DNA of 52,496 bases from Candidatus Moraniibacteriota bacterium (GCA_030679995.1 JAUXSK010000019.1:1-52496), one strand, 5' to 3'. Numbered from the stretch's first letter, positions 16,875 through 24,581 are shown. A program made the numbers and translations. Notes: generated from the sequence alone by a model not told the origin.

Positions 16875-17092
16875 AAAAGAAAAGCTTCCCTTAACAGGAA
16901 GTTTTTTTGTCGTCAAGGGGATTCGAACGGGCAGAGGTGAGGCAAGCCGCCGCGGCGCAGACGAATGCCGATGGATGCGAGCAAGCGAGCGTTCAGCGCT
17001 GCCCAGGACAAGGAGTCCGCCGCGGACGACGCGAAAATCCCCTTGGCGGTACCAAAAAGAAAAGCTTCTCTTAACAGGAAGTTTTTTTTGTC
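16856..17092 (+). repeat. tRNA-appended element, copy B (behind tRNA-Glu)
   Basis: The last 16 bases before the CCA of tRNA-Glu, the CCA and the terminator (16856-16911) are repeated almost exactly at 17036-17092, 180 bp away. Between them are an inverted copy of the T-arm strand (AAGGGGATTCGAAC, from 16915) and a GC-rich core nearly identical to copy A. The ends AAGGGGATT (16915-16923) and AATCCCCTT (17036-17044) are perfect inverted repeats. Inside are stems GGGCAG/CTGCCC (16929-16934 with 16999-17004), GGATGC/GCGTTC (16973-16994) and GTCCGC/GCGGAC (17015-17027). Confidence 0.87.
16884..16908 (+). terminator. Terminator of tRNA-Glu
   Basis: Stem CTTCC/GGAAG with a 7-nt loop followed by seven T. 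A second copy with one stem mismatch occurs at 17064-17089 as part of the duplication. Confidence 0.7.
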
Positions 17093-17101
17093 CGGATTAA
17101 G

Positions 17102-17110
17102 TGGTATAAT
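17102..17110 (+). promoter_or_regulatory. Extended -10 promoter of the glycosyltransferase gene
   Basis: TGGTATAAT, identical to the element before pilus operon 1, 85 bases upstream of the start codon. A weaker copy (TGGTATGCT, 17168-17176) is close to the start. Confidence 0.6.
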
Positions 17111-17194
17111 CCGGAAAGATGGGCGGTTGGCGATTTGCTGGGGTCGATTGACCTTTGCGCCAGAAAGTGGTATGCTGTCCGATAAATCCTATAT

Positions 17195-18880
17195 ATGTTC
17201 AAATTTCCCGATCCAAAAACTATCGACCCGCAGGAGCGCAAAAAACAGCGCTTTTTTGAGGTTATTCCCGGGGCGATGACCTGGAGCACTTTCGCTTTGA
17301 TGATCGGTGTGTCCTGGTTTTTTCCGGTGGCGGCGGCTATCGCGATCATAGTTTTCGACGTCTATTTCATCTTGAAAATAATCTTCATCACTTACTATTC
17401 CCTGAAAGGCCATTTCAAGATGTTGGAAGGCAAGAAGACCGACTGGTGGGAGCGTTGCCAAAACATCGTCCATCCGGAAGAATATGCTTCGGATCTGGCA
17501 CTGCGCATCCAGGCGATGCGAACGTCTTTGAAAGAGATGCCGTTTTTCGACATCAGGAAAAGGTGGACGGTCAGGTCCAGGATAAAGAAAGAAAAAATAT
17601 TATTGAAAGAAGTGGAAAAGTTGGTTCCGATCGCTTCGGAAATTTGGGATTGGCGCTCCATCGTGCACGTGGTTTTTTTGCCGACAGCTAATGAGCCGGC
17701 GGAAATTATCGAACCGGCCATCCAATCTTTGGCGGATGCGAATTTTCCTAAGAGCCAGATGATCATCGTTTTAGGCACGGAGGAACGGGAGAGTCCGGAA
17801 ACGCGCTTGCCAAAGGTGGAATATCTGACCAAAAAATTCCAAGGAGTCTTCCGGGATTTTTTGGTGACTACGCATGAGGTGGCGGCCGGAGAGATGAGAT
17901 GCAAGGCGTCTAACGCGGCGTATGCCTCGAAAAAACTGATGGCCTATCTGGATGAAAGGCAAATCGATTACAAGAAAGTGATTTTTTCTAATTTCGATTG
18001 CGACAGCGTGGCCCATCCGGAATATTTTGCTGCGCTGACTTACGCTTATATCACGACACCCAAGCGGTTACAACGCGCCTATCAGCCGATCCCGGTCTAT
18101 CATAACACTCTGTGGGACACCAATGCGATCGTGCGGATGATCGTGACCGGTTCGTCCTTCTGGCATCTCTACCAGAGCACGCGCCGCGAGATGGTGACAT
18201 TCTCTTCACATAGCGAACCTTTCGACACTTTGGTCAAAGTCGGTTTCTGGCCGGTCAATATGATCAGTGAGGACTCGATCATCTATTGGAAATGCCTGTC
18301 GTATTTCGACGGCGACTATGAGGTCTATCCGATCCATCTGCCGATCTCATTGGACGCGGTGCTGGCGGAAACCTATTGGAAGACTATCAAAAACCAGTAC
18401 AAGCAGAACCGCCGCTGGGCGTATGGCATTGAAAATTTCCCGATTACGATGCGCGCGATTTGGCCGAATAAAAAAATCGCCCTGAAAACGAAATTGCGGA
18501 TTTCTTTCGAGATGTTGGAAGGCCACTATACTTGGGCAACGACCGCTTTCGTCCTGGCGTTCCTGGGGTGGCTGCCGCTGGCGTTGGGCGGGGAAATTTT
18601 CCGCACGAGCGTTTTGGCGCACAACCTGCCGTTGATCACGCAATACTTGATGCAGATTTCCTTGATGGGGATGTTCGTGTCCATCCCGTTATCGATGCTG
18701 TCGTTGCCGCCGAAACCGGAAAAATATCACTGGACCCGCTATTTCAATATGTTGTTCCAATATGTCCTGTTCCCGATCGTCGCGCTTTTTTCCGCTTTCC
18801 CGGCCATTGATTCGCAGACTCGGATAATGACCAAGAACTATTTCGGCGATTTCTGGGTCACGGAAAAAATCCGCAAGTAG
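17195..18880 (+). CDS. Membrane family 2 glycosyltransferase (cellulose synthase-like)
   Basis: This 561-residue processive-type glycosyltransferase has an N-terminal pair of membrane helices (about residues 28-70), a GT-A catalytic domain and further helices at about 450-540. Catalytic motifs are the DxD equivalent SNFDCDS (about residue 268), the acceptor-site ED pair in SEDSIIYW (about 353) and QNRRWAYG (about 408), the QxxRW motif of cellulose/hyaluronan synthase-like enzymes. It probably makes or exports a surface polysaccharide; the substrate cannot be told from sequence. It has its own promoter and stands apart from other envelope genes. Confidence 0.88.
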   Translation: MFKFPDPKTIDPQERKKQRFFEVIPGAMTWSTFALMIGVSWFFPVAAAIAIIVFDVYFILKIIFITYYSLKGHFKMLEGKKTDWWERCQNIVHPEEYASDLALRIQAMRTSLKEMPFFDIRKRWTVRSRIKKEKILLKEVEKLVPIASEIWDWRSIVHVVFLPTANEPAEIIEPAIQSLADANFPKSQMIIVLGTEERESPETRLPKVEYLTKKFQGVFRDFLVTTHEVAAGEMRCKASNAAYASKKLMAYLDERQIDYKKVIFSNFDCDSVAHPEYFAALTYAYITTPKRLQRAYQPIPVYHNTLWDTNAIVRMIVTGSSFWHLYQSTRREMVTFSSHSEPFDTLVKVGFWPVNMISEDSIIYWKCLSYFDGDYEVYPIHLPISLDAVLAETYWKTIKNQYKQNRRWAYGIENFPITMRAIWPNKKIALKTKLRISFEMLEGHYTWATTAFVLAFLGWLPLALGGEIFRTSVLAHNLPLITQYLMQISLMGMFVSIPLSMLSLPPKPEKYHWTRYFNMLFQYVLFPIVALFSAFPAIDSQTRIMTKNYFGDFWVTEKIRK

Positions 18881-18913
18881 TTAAACGCATGCATTGGATT
18901 TTTAATTAACATT

Positions 18914-19438
18914 ATGGTCCTTAAGAGAAAATTTTATAACCGAGATACTCTGCAAACAGCCCAAGATTTATTAGGCTGTTTTTTAGTGCGCAAGATCGGC
19001 AGAAAAACCATCCGGGCGATGATAACCGATGTGGAAGCCTATGCCGGCGAGGATGACCTGGCAAGCCACGCTTCCAAGGGCCGGACGCCGCGGACGGAGA
19101 TGATGTACGGCCAGGCCGGTCACAGTTATATCTATCTGGTCTATGGGATGCATAATGTGATGAATATCGTGACGGAGAAAAAGGATTTTCCGGCGGCGGT
19201 GATGCTCAGGGGTGTGAAAATTGAAAACGTAGATTATAAAAAAACCGATGGCCCTGGCAAATTGTGTAAAGTATTGGAAATAGACCGCCAGCTGAACGGA
19301 TGCAATTTGACCAAGGGGGAGAAATTGTGGATTGAAAAAGGTGAAAAAATCAAAAAAGAAAATATCAAAACTGGCCGAAGGATCGGCATCGATTATGCCC
19401 GGCATTGCAAGCATTATTTGTGGCGGTTCTATTTTTAA
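18914..19438 (+). CDS. 3-methyladenine DNA glycosylase (AAG/Mpg family)
   Basis: A 174-residue base-excision repair glycosylase that removes alkylated purines. The family signature is clear: DLLGCFLVRKIG, the catalytic-glutamate segment TDVEAYAGEDDLASHASKGRTPR and the DNA-intercalating tyrosine region YIYLVYGMHNVMN. The end (GRRIGIDYARHCKHYLWRFY) also fits the family, which usually has about 180-200 residues. It faces recG, with a shared terminator between them. Confidence 0.94.
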   Translation: MVLKRKFYNRDTLQTAQDLLGCFLVRKIGRKTIRAMITDVEAYAGEDDLASHASKGRTPRTEMMYGQAGHSYIYLVYGMHNVMNIVTEKKDFPAAVMLRGVKIENVDYKKTDGPGKLCKVLEIDRQLNGCNLTKGEKLWIEKGEKIKKENIKTGRRIGIDYARHCKHYLWRFYF

Positions 19439-19447
19439 AAAAATAGA

Positions 19448-19478
19448 GTGTCGCTTAACCGTTTAAGCGGCACCTTTT
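19448..19478. terminator. Bidirectional terminator between the DNA glycosylase and recG
   Basis: An 11-bp stem GTGTCGCTTAA/TTAAGCGGCAC (one G-T pair) with T-run on the right and A-run on the left, placed between two convergent genes. Confidence 0.85.
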
Positions 19479-21652
19479 TATTCCAAATGGATCTTTTCTT
19501 GGAATTTTTGCAGGGCCTGAGCGAGGAGCGGATGGTTTGCCAGTTCCGGGTCGGAGGACAGGATATTTTGCGCTTCGGCGCGGGCGAATTTGATGAGTTT
19601 TATGTTGGACAAGTGTTCCATCGCGATGTCGGGCAGGCCGGATTGGACGAGGCCGAAGAATTGCCCGGGACCGCGCAGTTCGAGGTCTTTTTGGGAAATC
19701 TCAAAACCGTCCGAAGTGTCTTCCATCGCTTGCAAGCGTTCCAAGGCTTTTTCCGTGTCGGAATTGGTGAATAGGAAGCAATAGGATTGGTGTTCTCCGC
19801 GTCCGACCCGTCCGCGGAACTGGTGCAGCTGCGACAGGCCGAAGCGGTCGGCGTCTTCGATGATAATCACTGACGCGTTGGGGATATCGATGCCGACTTC
19901 GACTACGGAAGTGGCGACGAGAACATCACTTTTTTTATTTTTAAAATCTTCCATCACAGCTTCTTTTTCTTTGGATTTCAATTTGCCATGCAAAAGTCCC
20001 AGACGCAGATCGGGAAAAATTTCTTCGGATAATCTTCGATGTTCGCTGGTTGCGGCCTTCAATTCGGTCAAAACTTTTGAATCTTCCACGAGAGGCAAAA
20101 TGACAAAAGCCTGCCTGCCGTTTTTAATTTCTTGGCGGATAAAATCATAGGCTTCTTGGCGGACTGTCGCGGGGATTATTTTAGTGATGATTTCTTTGCG
20201 GTTTTTAGGCATCTCGTCCAAAAGGGAAAGCTCCAAACTGCCGAACATCGCGATGGCTAAAGTCCTTGGAATGGGGGTGGCGGTCATCGTCAAAAGATGT
20301 GGGATAGTCTTTTTCTGGCCATCGCGGACGTCCATCGTTTCTTGTTGCAAATAAGCGCGTTGGGCCACGCCAAAACGGTGTTGCTCATCGATGATAATCA
20401 GCGCCAGATTTTTAAATTGGACGTCTTCCTGGATGATGGCGTGGGTTCCGATGATAATTTGCATGTTGCCGGACTTGATTTCATCCAGTAGCGCATTTCG
20501 AGATAATTTTGAATTTGGAATTTTGAATTTTGAATCATTTTTTAAATTAGAATTTTGAAAATTGGAGTCTGAGTCGAAACTCGAAACTCGAAACTCGAAA
20601 TTGTTAGCCAGCTTGTATGAATTAGTCAAAAGCGCAATGTTTATATTGTAATTTTCAAATATTTTACAAAAACTCTCAAAATGCTGGCGCGCCAAAACTT
20701 CTGTCGGCGCCATAATCGCCGTTTGGAAGCCGGCGCTGGCTGTTTGCAGGGAGGCGATGGCGGCCACCACGGTCTTGCCGGAACCGACGTCGCCGTTCAA
20801 GAGGCGGTTCATCGGTAGTGGATTTTCCAAATCTTTCAAAATTTCAAATGAAGCTTTGCGCTGGGCGTCAGTCAGTTTGAAAGGCAGTTTTTTGACGAAG
20901 CCTTGGATCAGTTTTTCGTCGAACTTGATCGGCGAAGCCGGGTTGTTTTCCCACTGGGTTTTGATTTGCAAGGTCCGCAACTGCACCAGAAACATTTCTT
21001 GGAAGGCGAACCTTTTCTGGGCGCGCAAAAGTTTTTCGCGGGATTCGGGAAAATGGATTTGGGAGAGGGCGGTGTAAATGTCATAGAGGTTCAATCTTTG
21101 CCGGAGATCATAGGGGAGGACATCCTCCATCTGCCGGGCGGTTTCCAAGAGCGGTTTTAGTTGCCAGCGGATCCATTTGGAGGTTATACCGCTGGTTTCG
21201 CTGTATATGGGAACGAGGCACCCAGTGTTAGTGGTTTCGCGGGCGGCTTTTTCCCAGGACGGGTTGGTCATCTGCAATGTCTTGCCGCGCAGGGTCATTT
21301 TGCCGCTCAGGCGCGCGAAAGTCCCTTCCCGCAAAGATTCCAGTACGAAGGGTTGATTGAACCAGATAGCCTTCAAGGGAGTTTTATTATCATCTTCGAT
21401 AGTCACTTCTGTAATCGTCATCTTGCGACGAGGGATCCGGGCTGATTTGGTTTTGGTCACGACGCCTTCGATGGTCACGGTCTGGTTGATATATTCCGGG
21501 GAAACTTTGACGGTCTGTGAAAAGTCATCATAACGGAAAGGGAAGTATGATAAAAGGTCTTCCACGGTGCGGAGTTCCAATTTGTCCAAAATCTTGTGGT
21601 ATTTCGGGAGGATTTTGGAAATATTTTTGAGCGGAGTTTTGAGGGTTAACAT
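19478..21652 (-). CDS. recG: ATP-dependent DNA helicase RecG, with in-frame repeat insertion
   Basis: RecG (724 residues from this start) remodels stalled forks and branched DNA. It has the N-terminal wedge/OB domain, Walker A GDVGSGKT, the DEQHR box, motif III TMTATPIPRTLA and the C-terminal QLHQFRGRVGRG motif. I start at the ATG at 21652 (MLTLKTPLKN); a longer frame to 21724 adds 24 residues unlike the family. Between LLTNSYK and RNALLDEIKSG, where other RecG proteins have only a few residues, about 35 extra residues rich in N, S, K and F are encoded by the A/T-rich repeat at 20508-20606. Frame and motifs around it are intact, so the protein is probably functional. Confidence 0.95.
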   Translation of the reverse strand: MLTLKTPLKNISKILPKYHKILDKLELRTVEDLLSYFPFRYDDFSQTVKVSPEYINQTVTIEGVVTKTKSARIPRRKMTITEVTIEDDNKTPLKAIWFNQPFVLESLREGTFARLSGKMTLRGKTLQMTNPSWEKAARETTNTGCLVPIYSETSGITSKWIRWQLKPLLETARQMEDVLPYDLRQRLNLYDIYTALSQIHFPESREKLLRAQKRFAFQEMFLVQLRTLQIKTQWENNPASPIKFDEKLIQGFVKKLPFKLTDAQRKASFEILKDLENPLPMNRLLNGDVGSGKTVVAAIASLQTASAGFQTAIMAPTEVLARQHFESFCKIFENYNINIALLTNSYKLANNFEFRVSSFDSDSNFQNSNLKNDSKFKIPNSKLSRNALLDEIKSGNMQIIIGTHAIIQEDVQFKNLALIIIDEQHRFGVAQRAYLQQETMDVRDGQKKTIPHLLTMTATPIPRTLAIAMFGSLELSLLDEMPKNRKEIITKIIPATVRQEAYDFIRQEIKNGRQAFVILPLVEDSKVLTELKAATSEHRRLSEEIFPDLRLGLLHGKLKSKEKEAVMEDFKNKKSDVLVATSVVEVGIDIPNASVIIIEDADRFGLSQLHQFRGRVGRGEHQSYCFLFTNSDTEKALERLQAMEDTSDGFEISQKDLELRGPGQFFGLVQSGLPDIAMEHLSNIKLIKFARAEAQNILSSDPELANHPLLAQALQKFQEKIHLE
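20508..20606 (-). repeat. A/T-rich repeat inserted in frame in recG
   Basis: This stretch consists of TTTTGAATTT/AAATTCAAAA words like those of the intergenic family, plus a short tandem run of ACTCGAA units (20577-20600). It keeps the reading frame and encodes FEFRVSSF-like residues followed by an N/S/K-rich segment. Confidence 0.85.
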
Positions 21653-21718
21653 ATTTGCAGTATAGCTTATCCGGATTTCCGTAGCCAGTCCTGGGAAAAA
21701 ATCCCGTAATAAAAATAA

Positions 21719-21764
21719 GCCCATACCGCAACCGACATTGTCATTGTCGGTTCGCAGTATGGGC
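21719..21764 (-). terminator. Terminator of the secreted-protein gene
   Basis: A long stem of about 19 bp (GCCCATACCGCAACCGACA with TGTCGGTTCGCAGTATGGGC, two mismatches) followed on the minus strand by a T-rich run. It lies between the gene ending at 21785 and the recG start. Confidence 0.82.
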
Positions 21765-21784
21765 AGGACGGCGTTTGCGAAAAG

Positions 21785-22931
21785 TTATGGCGCAAGCACC
21801 TGGACCGGCCACAAGGTAGCCGGGATTTCGTAGTTGTGGATGAATTCGATTACCCGCAATGCATCATTTGTGTCGCGGACGAAAGACGCAATGTTATTGG
21901 AAGCCACCGGCTCGCCGTTTATGTAGGCGAGCCAATCCAGCAGATTAATTTCTGTTGTATACCAGCTGCCTGGGGAGTTTCCGGGCTGGATCACATCGAT
22001 CTCCTGGTCAAAGTATGTATTCCGCCAGTAACCGAGGCCGCGGAAATTGACGAAGTCCGGATTTTCCGGCAGGCAATTCGTCGAGTTAGGGATGGCTAAT
22101 ATCCGATTGAGGTACTGGACCAAATCAGCCGTAATGGTACCGGTCTTATCTGCTGCTGCGGCCAAGAAGAATCCGGCGAAAGTCAGGTCATCATTGGTCA
22201 GGGGTTCGGCTTCGATGCTGTTCGGAACCACTGGCAGCAGGAAACGGACCCTTGTCCCAAACTTGCCGTAATCGGTATCCGCGTCGAGAGTCGGATGTAG
22301 AGTAACTTCACCTCCGTGCTCATCCGCAACTGTTTCCGCTGTCTGTATATGGCCGTTCCGCATCAGGTATGAGTATAAGGCCAGATTTTCCAGTGGCGAG
22401 TCAATCGTTTTTTGGGTCACTTCCCCCGTTGCAGTGAGTGTCTCCAGTCGTAAACGTCCTGCAGCATCTACATCAATATGCCTGCAAAGCTTGATGAGGG
22501 AGATTACCTCGTCAAAGCTTGACTCCAAGACGCTGTCCGGCGAACGGGCCACGCTCAACCGACCGAAATCCACTTCGACGGGCACGTTGTCCACAGCTTC
22601 TATGACTCCGCACTCTTCATCGAGAAGCAGGAGATTGCCATCGGCATCCAGGGGTTGGAGACATCCTGCTGCGGAAAGGATGGGCACGCCATCCAGATTC
22701 CGCAAGACAACATAGAGATCGCCATAATCAGTGGATGCGCTGGGCTTTCCGCCGCCTTTGCCGCCTGAGGTGGTTGCTTTGCCACCCTTGGTTGTAGGGA
22801 CAGTCGTAACCGCAACTTCAGTCTTACCTCTCGCCTTTCCTCCTTTTTTTTTCGATGATATTTTTTGCCGCGACAGGCGCGGCAAGACACAGGACCAGAA
22901 GAACGCACAAATAAGGCAGTAGCTTTTTCAT
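21785..22931 (-). CDS. Secreted protein of unknown function, signal peptide out of frame at an A9 run
   Basis: Two frames together form one likely gene. The first starts at ATG 22931 behind a strong GGAGG site and encodes a textbook signal peptide (MKKLLPYLCVLLVLCLAA then PVAA), but stops at 22824 after 35 residues. The second is the 366-residue frame 21785-22885. Their overlap contains nine A (22844-22852 on the minus strand); losing one A fuses signal peptide and body exactly at KK-GGKARGKTE. A low-complexity G/K/T linker then leads to a domain of about 310 residues I do not recognise (from DYGDLYVVLRNLDGVPIL). Either the assembly has an extra base, or slippage on A9 controls secretion. The shorter product alone would be cytoplasmic and odd. 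Confidence 0.7.
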
Positions 22932-23126
22932 TTTTTCCTCCACTTCAGTTATTTTTCAGTTAACATCCTCAGAAAAATCCCAACCAACAATCCGTCGTAA
23001 AATCACCTCCTTTTTGATGTAAGTTGATTACCTTTTTCGGTTAAACATCGTCTAACTGGATAATATTTTTTAAAGGACCGCGCTTAACTCCAGTATTAAT
23101 ATCAATCAGGAAACTGGTTTATTGCA

Positions 23127-23154
23127 AGTATAGCCTTTTTAATGGAATATTCAA
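23127..23154 (-). promoter_or_regulatory. Promoter of the secreted-protein gene
   Basis: On the minus strand, TTGAAT (23149-23154) and TATACT (23127-23132) are 16 bp apart, a good housekeeping promoter. It implies an untranslated leader of roughly 190 nt that contains an unused perfect Shine-Dalgarno sequence (23001-23015). Confidence 0.6.
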
Positions 23155-23204
23155 GTAAAAATAAGTTGCGGAAAAGGATACTTTATCGCGGTGTAGCGCA
23201 AAAC

Positions 23205-23228
23205 AAAAACAGGATAAAATCCTGTTTT
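23205..23228 (-). terminator. Terminator of tRNA-Ser(GCT)
   Basis: Stem AAAAACAGGAT/ATCCTGTTTT with a 3-nt loop, directly after the tRNA 3-prime end on the minus strand. Confidence 0.85.
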
Positions 23229-23233
23229 ATGAT

Positions 23234-23323
23234 TGGCGGAGAGGCAGGGATTTGAACCCTGGAACCCGGTTAGGAGTTAACACGTTAGCAGTGTGCCGCT
23301 TTCGACCACTCAGCCACCTCTCC
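23234..23323 (-). tRNA. tRNA-Ser (anticodon GCT)
   Basis: A class II tRNA with acceptor GGAGAGG/CCTCTCC, G73 and an encoded CCA. The anticodon loop is CTGCTAA (GCT), with a long variable arm and T-arm CAGGGTTCAAATCCCTG. It reads AGC/AGU. Confidence 0.95.
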
Positions 23324-23493
23324 AGACGTTGACCGTACTTTCCAGTACATTAGATAGGATAACAAACTATGCTTATTTTATCAAGTTTCGGGGCCTGACT
23401 AGCGGCTTGACTGGGAAATGCGCCCGTGATATGCTCCATTGCAGAGGTGATGATTTCGAAATAGTTTTATTTAGGAAATATAGATAAGCTAGG

Positions 23494-23550
23494 AGTAGGG
23501 TCACCATTTAATCCCGTGCAAAGCGGGATCTAGAAAGAGAGGTGACTACT
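23494..23550 (+). promoter_or_regulatory. Structured 5-prime leader that covers the Shine-Dalgarno site
   Basis: GTCACC (23500-23505) pairs with GGTGAC (23541-23546) and AGTA (23494-23497) with TACT (23547-23550), leaving a 2-nt bulge. An inner hairpin ATCCCG/CGGGAT (23511-23529) closes the structure. The ribosome binding site of the following gene (GAGAGGTGA, 23537-23545) is inside the outer stem, so translation should depend on opening it. Confidence 0.65.
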
Positions 23551-23555
23551 ACAAA

Positions 23556-23804
23556 ATGGCTTATCAAGATCAAGGAGCAAGGCCGCAGAGGCAGATGTTT
23601 GATGTTTCAGCGATGAATATCACCTGTTCAGAGTGCGGAGCTGCTATCAACGAACTACCGTTCGAACCGACCAAGAAAGAAGACGGGACATTGGGCAATC
23701 TTTTCTGTTACGAATGTAACAAGAAAAGAAACGCCAATAAACCGAGAAGGGGAGGATTCGGAGGTGGAAACAGAGGCGGATTCGGAGGCGGAAAGAGATT
23801 CTAA
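23556..23804 (+). CDS. Small zinc-ribbon protein with RGG tail
   Basis: The 82-residue protein has two CxxC pairs (CSEC near residue 25 and CYEC near 53) that should bind one zinc ion, and a C-terminal tail PRRGGFGGGNRGGFGGGKRF typical of RNA-binding proteins. Proteins of this kind are common in CPR genomes; a nucleic-acid role is likely but unproven. It stands alone, with a structured leader over its ribosome binding site and a strong terminator, the layout of a post-transcriptionally controlled, highly expressed gene. The ATG follows the GAGAGGTGA site by about ten bases. Confidence 0.85.
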   Translation: MAYQDQGARPQRQMFDVSAMNITCSECGAAINELPFEPTKKEDGTLGNLFCYECNKKRNANKPRRGGFGGGNRGGFGGGKRF

Positions 23805-23826
23805 CTTGTCGAAAAACCTATGGATA

Positions 23827-23857
23827 AAAAAAGAACGGCTTTCAGCCGTTCTTTTTT
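23827..23857 (+). terminator. Terminator of the zinc-ribbon gene
   Basis: A 14-bp stem AAAAAAGAACGGCT/AGCCGTTCTTTTTT with a 3-nt loop. It also can serve the minus-strand tRNA-Arg(GCG). Confidence 0.9.
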
Positions 23858-23881
23858 GTTGTCCTTCCCGTTTTTTTAGTG

Positions 23882-23954
23882 TGCGCTTAGCAGGAATCGA
23901 ACCTGCGACCTTCTGGACCGCAACCAGACGCTCTATCCACTGAGCTATAAGCGC
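23882..23954 (-). tRNA. tRNA-Arg (anticodon GCG)
   Basis: Acceptor GCGCTTA/TAAGCGC, D-arm AGCTCAGTGGATAGAGC, anticodon stem TCTGG/CCAGA with loop TTGCGGT (GCG), T-arm GCAGGTTCGATTCCTGC, A73, no encoded CCA. Most bacteria use ACG here, edited to inosine; GCG reads CGC/CGU without editing. Confidence 0.94.
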
Positions 23955-23978
23955 TTTTTATCTAGCCAATATAGCTTA

Positions 23979-24581
23979 CTACATATGTAGAAATCTTTCA
24001 AATGCGTCCACGATATTCGGTTCTTGTTTGATTTCCTCGATATGGTCTAGTAAGATTTTGCGGATCGCTACCGGATCCTCATTGTGGATGGGGATATGGA
24101 CATAGGGCATAAGATAACTGTCCGTGCGCAGGCTGATGACCTTCAGCCCCTCGGCTTCGTAGAAAATCCAGAATGATTTTATAGCTTCGTATTTGAAAAT
24201 TTCATTGCCGGCGATAATCCCGTCGTAAGTTACCATAAAATCAAGGACGCGCGGGTCTTTGTTCATATAGATATAACCGACAACTCCGAACAGGACGAAG
24301 GTTATAGCCATAATGGGGCTGTTGGCGTAGATGGCATAGGCGATAAGGGCGATGAACAGCAAGGTGACATACAAAAATCTTCTTTTGTTTTGCTCATGGA
24401 CTTCGAATTCAGGCGCTCGCCAATGCGCCAAAACATCAGCGGAGTGTTCCGCGATCAGCTTTTCCTCCTCCGGCGCCGCTATTTTCTCCGCCACTTTTTT
24501 TGAATGCGAAAAAAAGCTATCTATTTTCTCCTCGCTTTTTTTGCCGTCCTTGATGTTTTCATCGAAATCACCTACATACAT
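23979..24581 (-). CDS. Membrane protein of unknown function (CPR-type)
   Basis: A 200-residue protein with a charged N-terminal region (about residues 1-68), two adjacent membrane helices (about 69-85 and 89-107) and a soluble C-terminal domain (about 112-200) with DFMVTYDGIIAGNEIFKYEAIKSFWIFYE. This PH-like arrangement (two helices, then a beta-rich domain) resembles small CPR membrane proteins of DUF5673-like type, but I cannot assign it firmly. It stands between two tRNA genes, with no operon partner. Confidence 0.8.
   Translation of the reverse strand: MYVGDFDENIKDGKKSEEKIDSFFSHSKKVAEKIAAPEEEKLIAEHSADVLAHWRAPEFEVHEQNKRRFLYVTLLFIALIAYAIYANSPIMAITFVLFGVVGYIYMNKDPRVLDFMVTYDGIIAGNEIFKYEAIKSFWIFYEAEGLKVISLRTDSYLMPYVHIPIHNEDPVAIRKILLDHIEEIKQEPNIVDAFERFLHM

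Noticed and set aside
10870-17100. Integrated phage or island bounded by duplicated tRNA ends
   Set aside because: The duplicated tRNA ends are only about 160-180 bp apart, and there is no integrase or phage gene; the intervening genes are ordinary chromosomal genes.
16762-17279. Reading frames across tRNA-Glu and copy B of the element
   Set aside because: They cover the tRNA and both direct repeats. The frame in the core (DASKRAFSAAQDKESAADDAK) is the same structured element, and there is no ribosome site.
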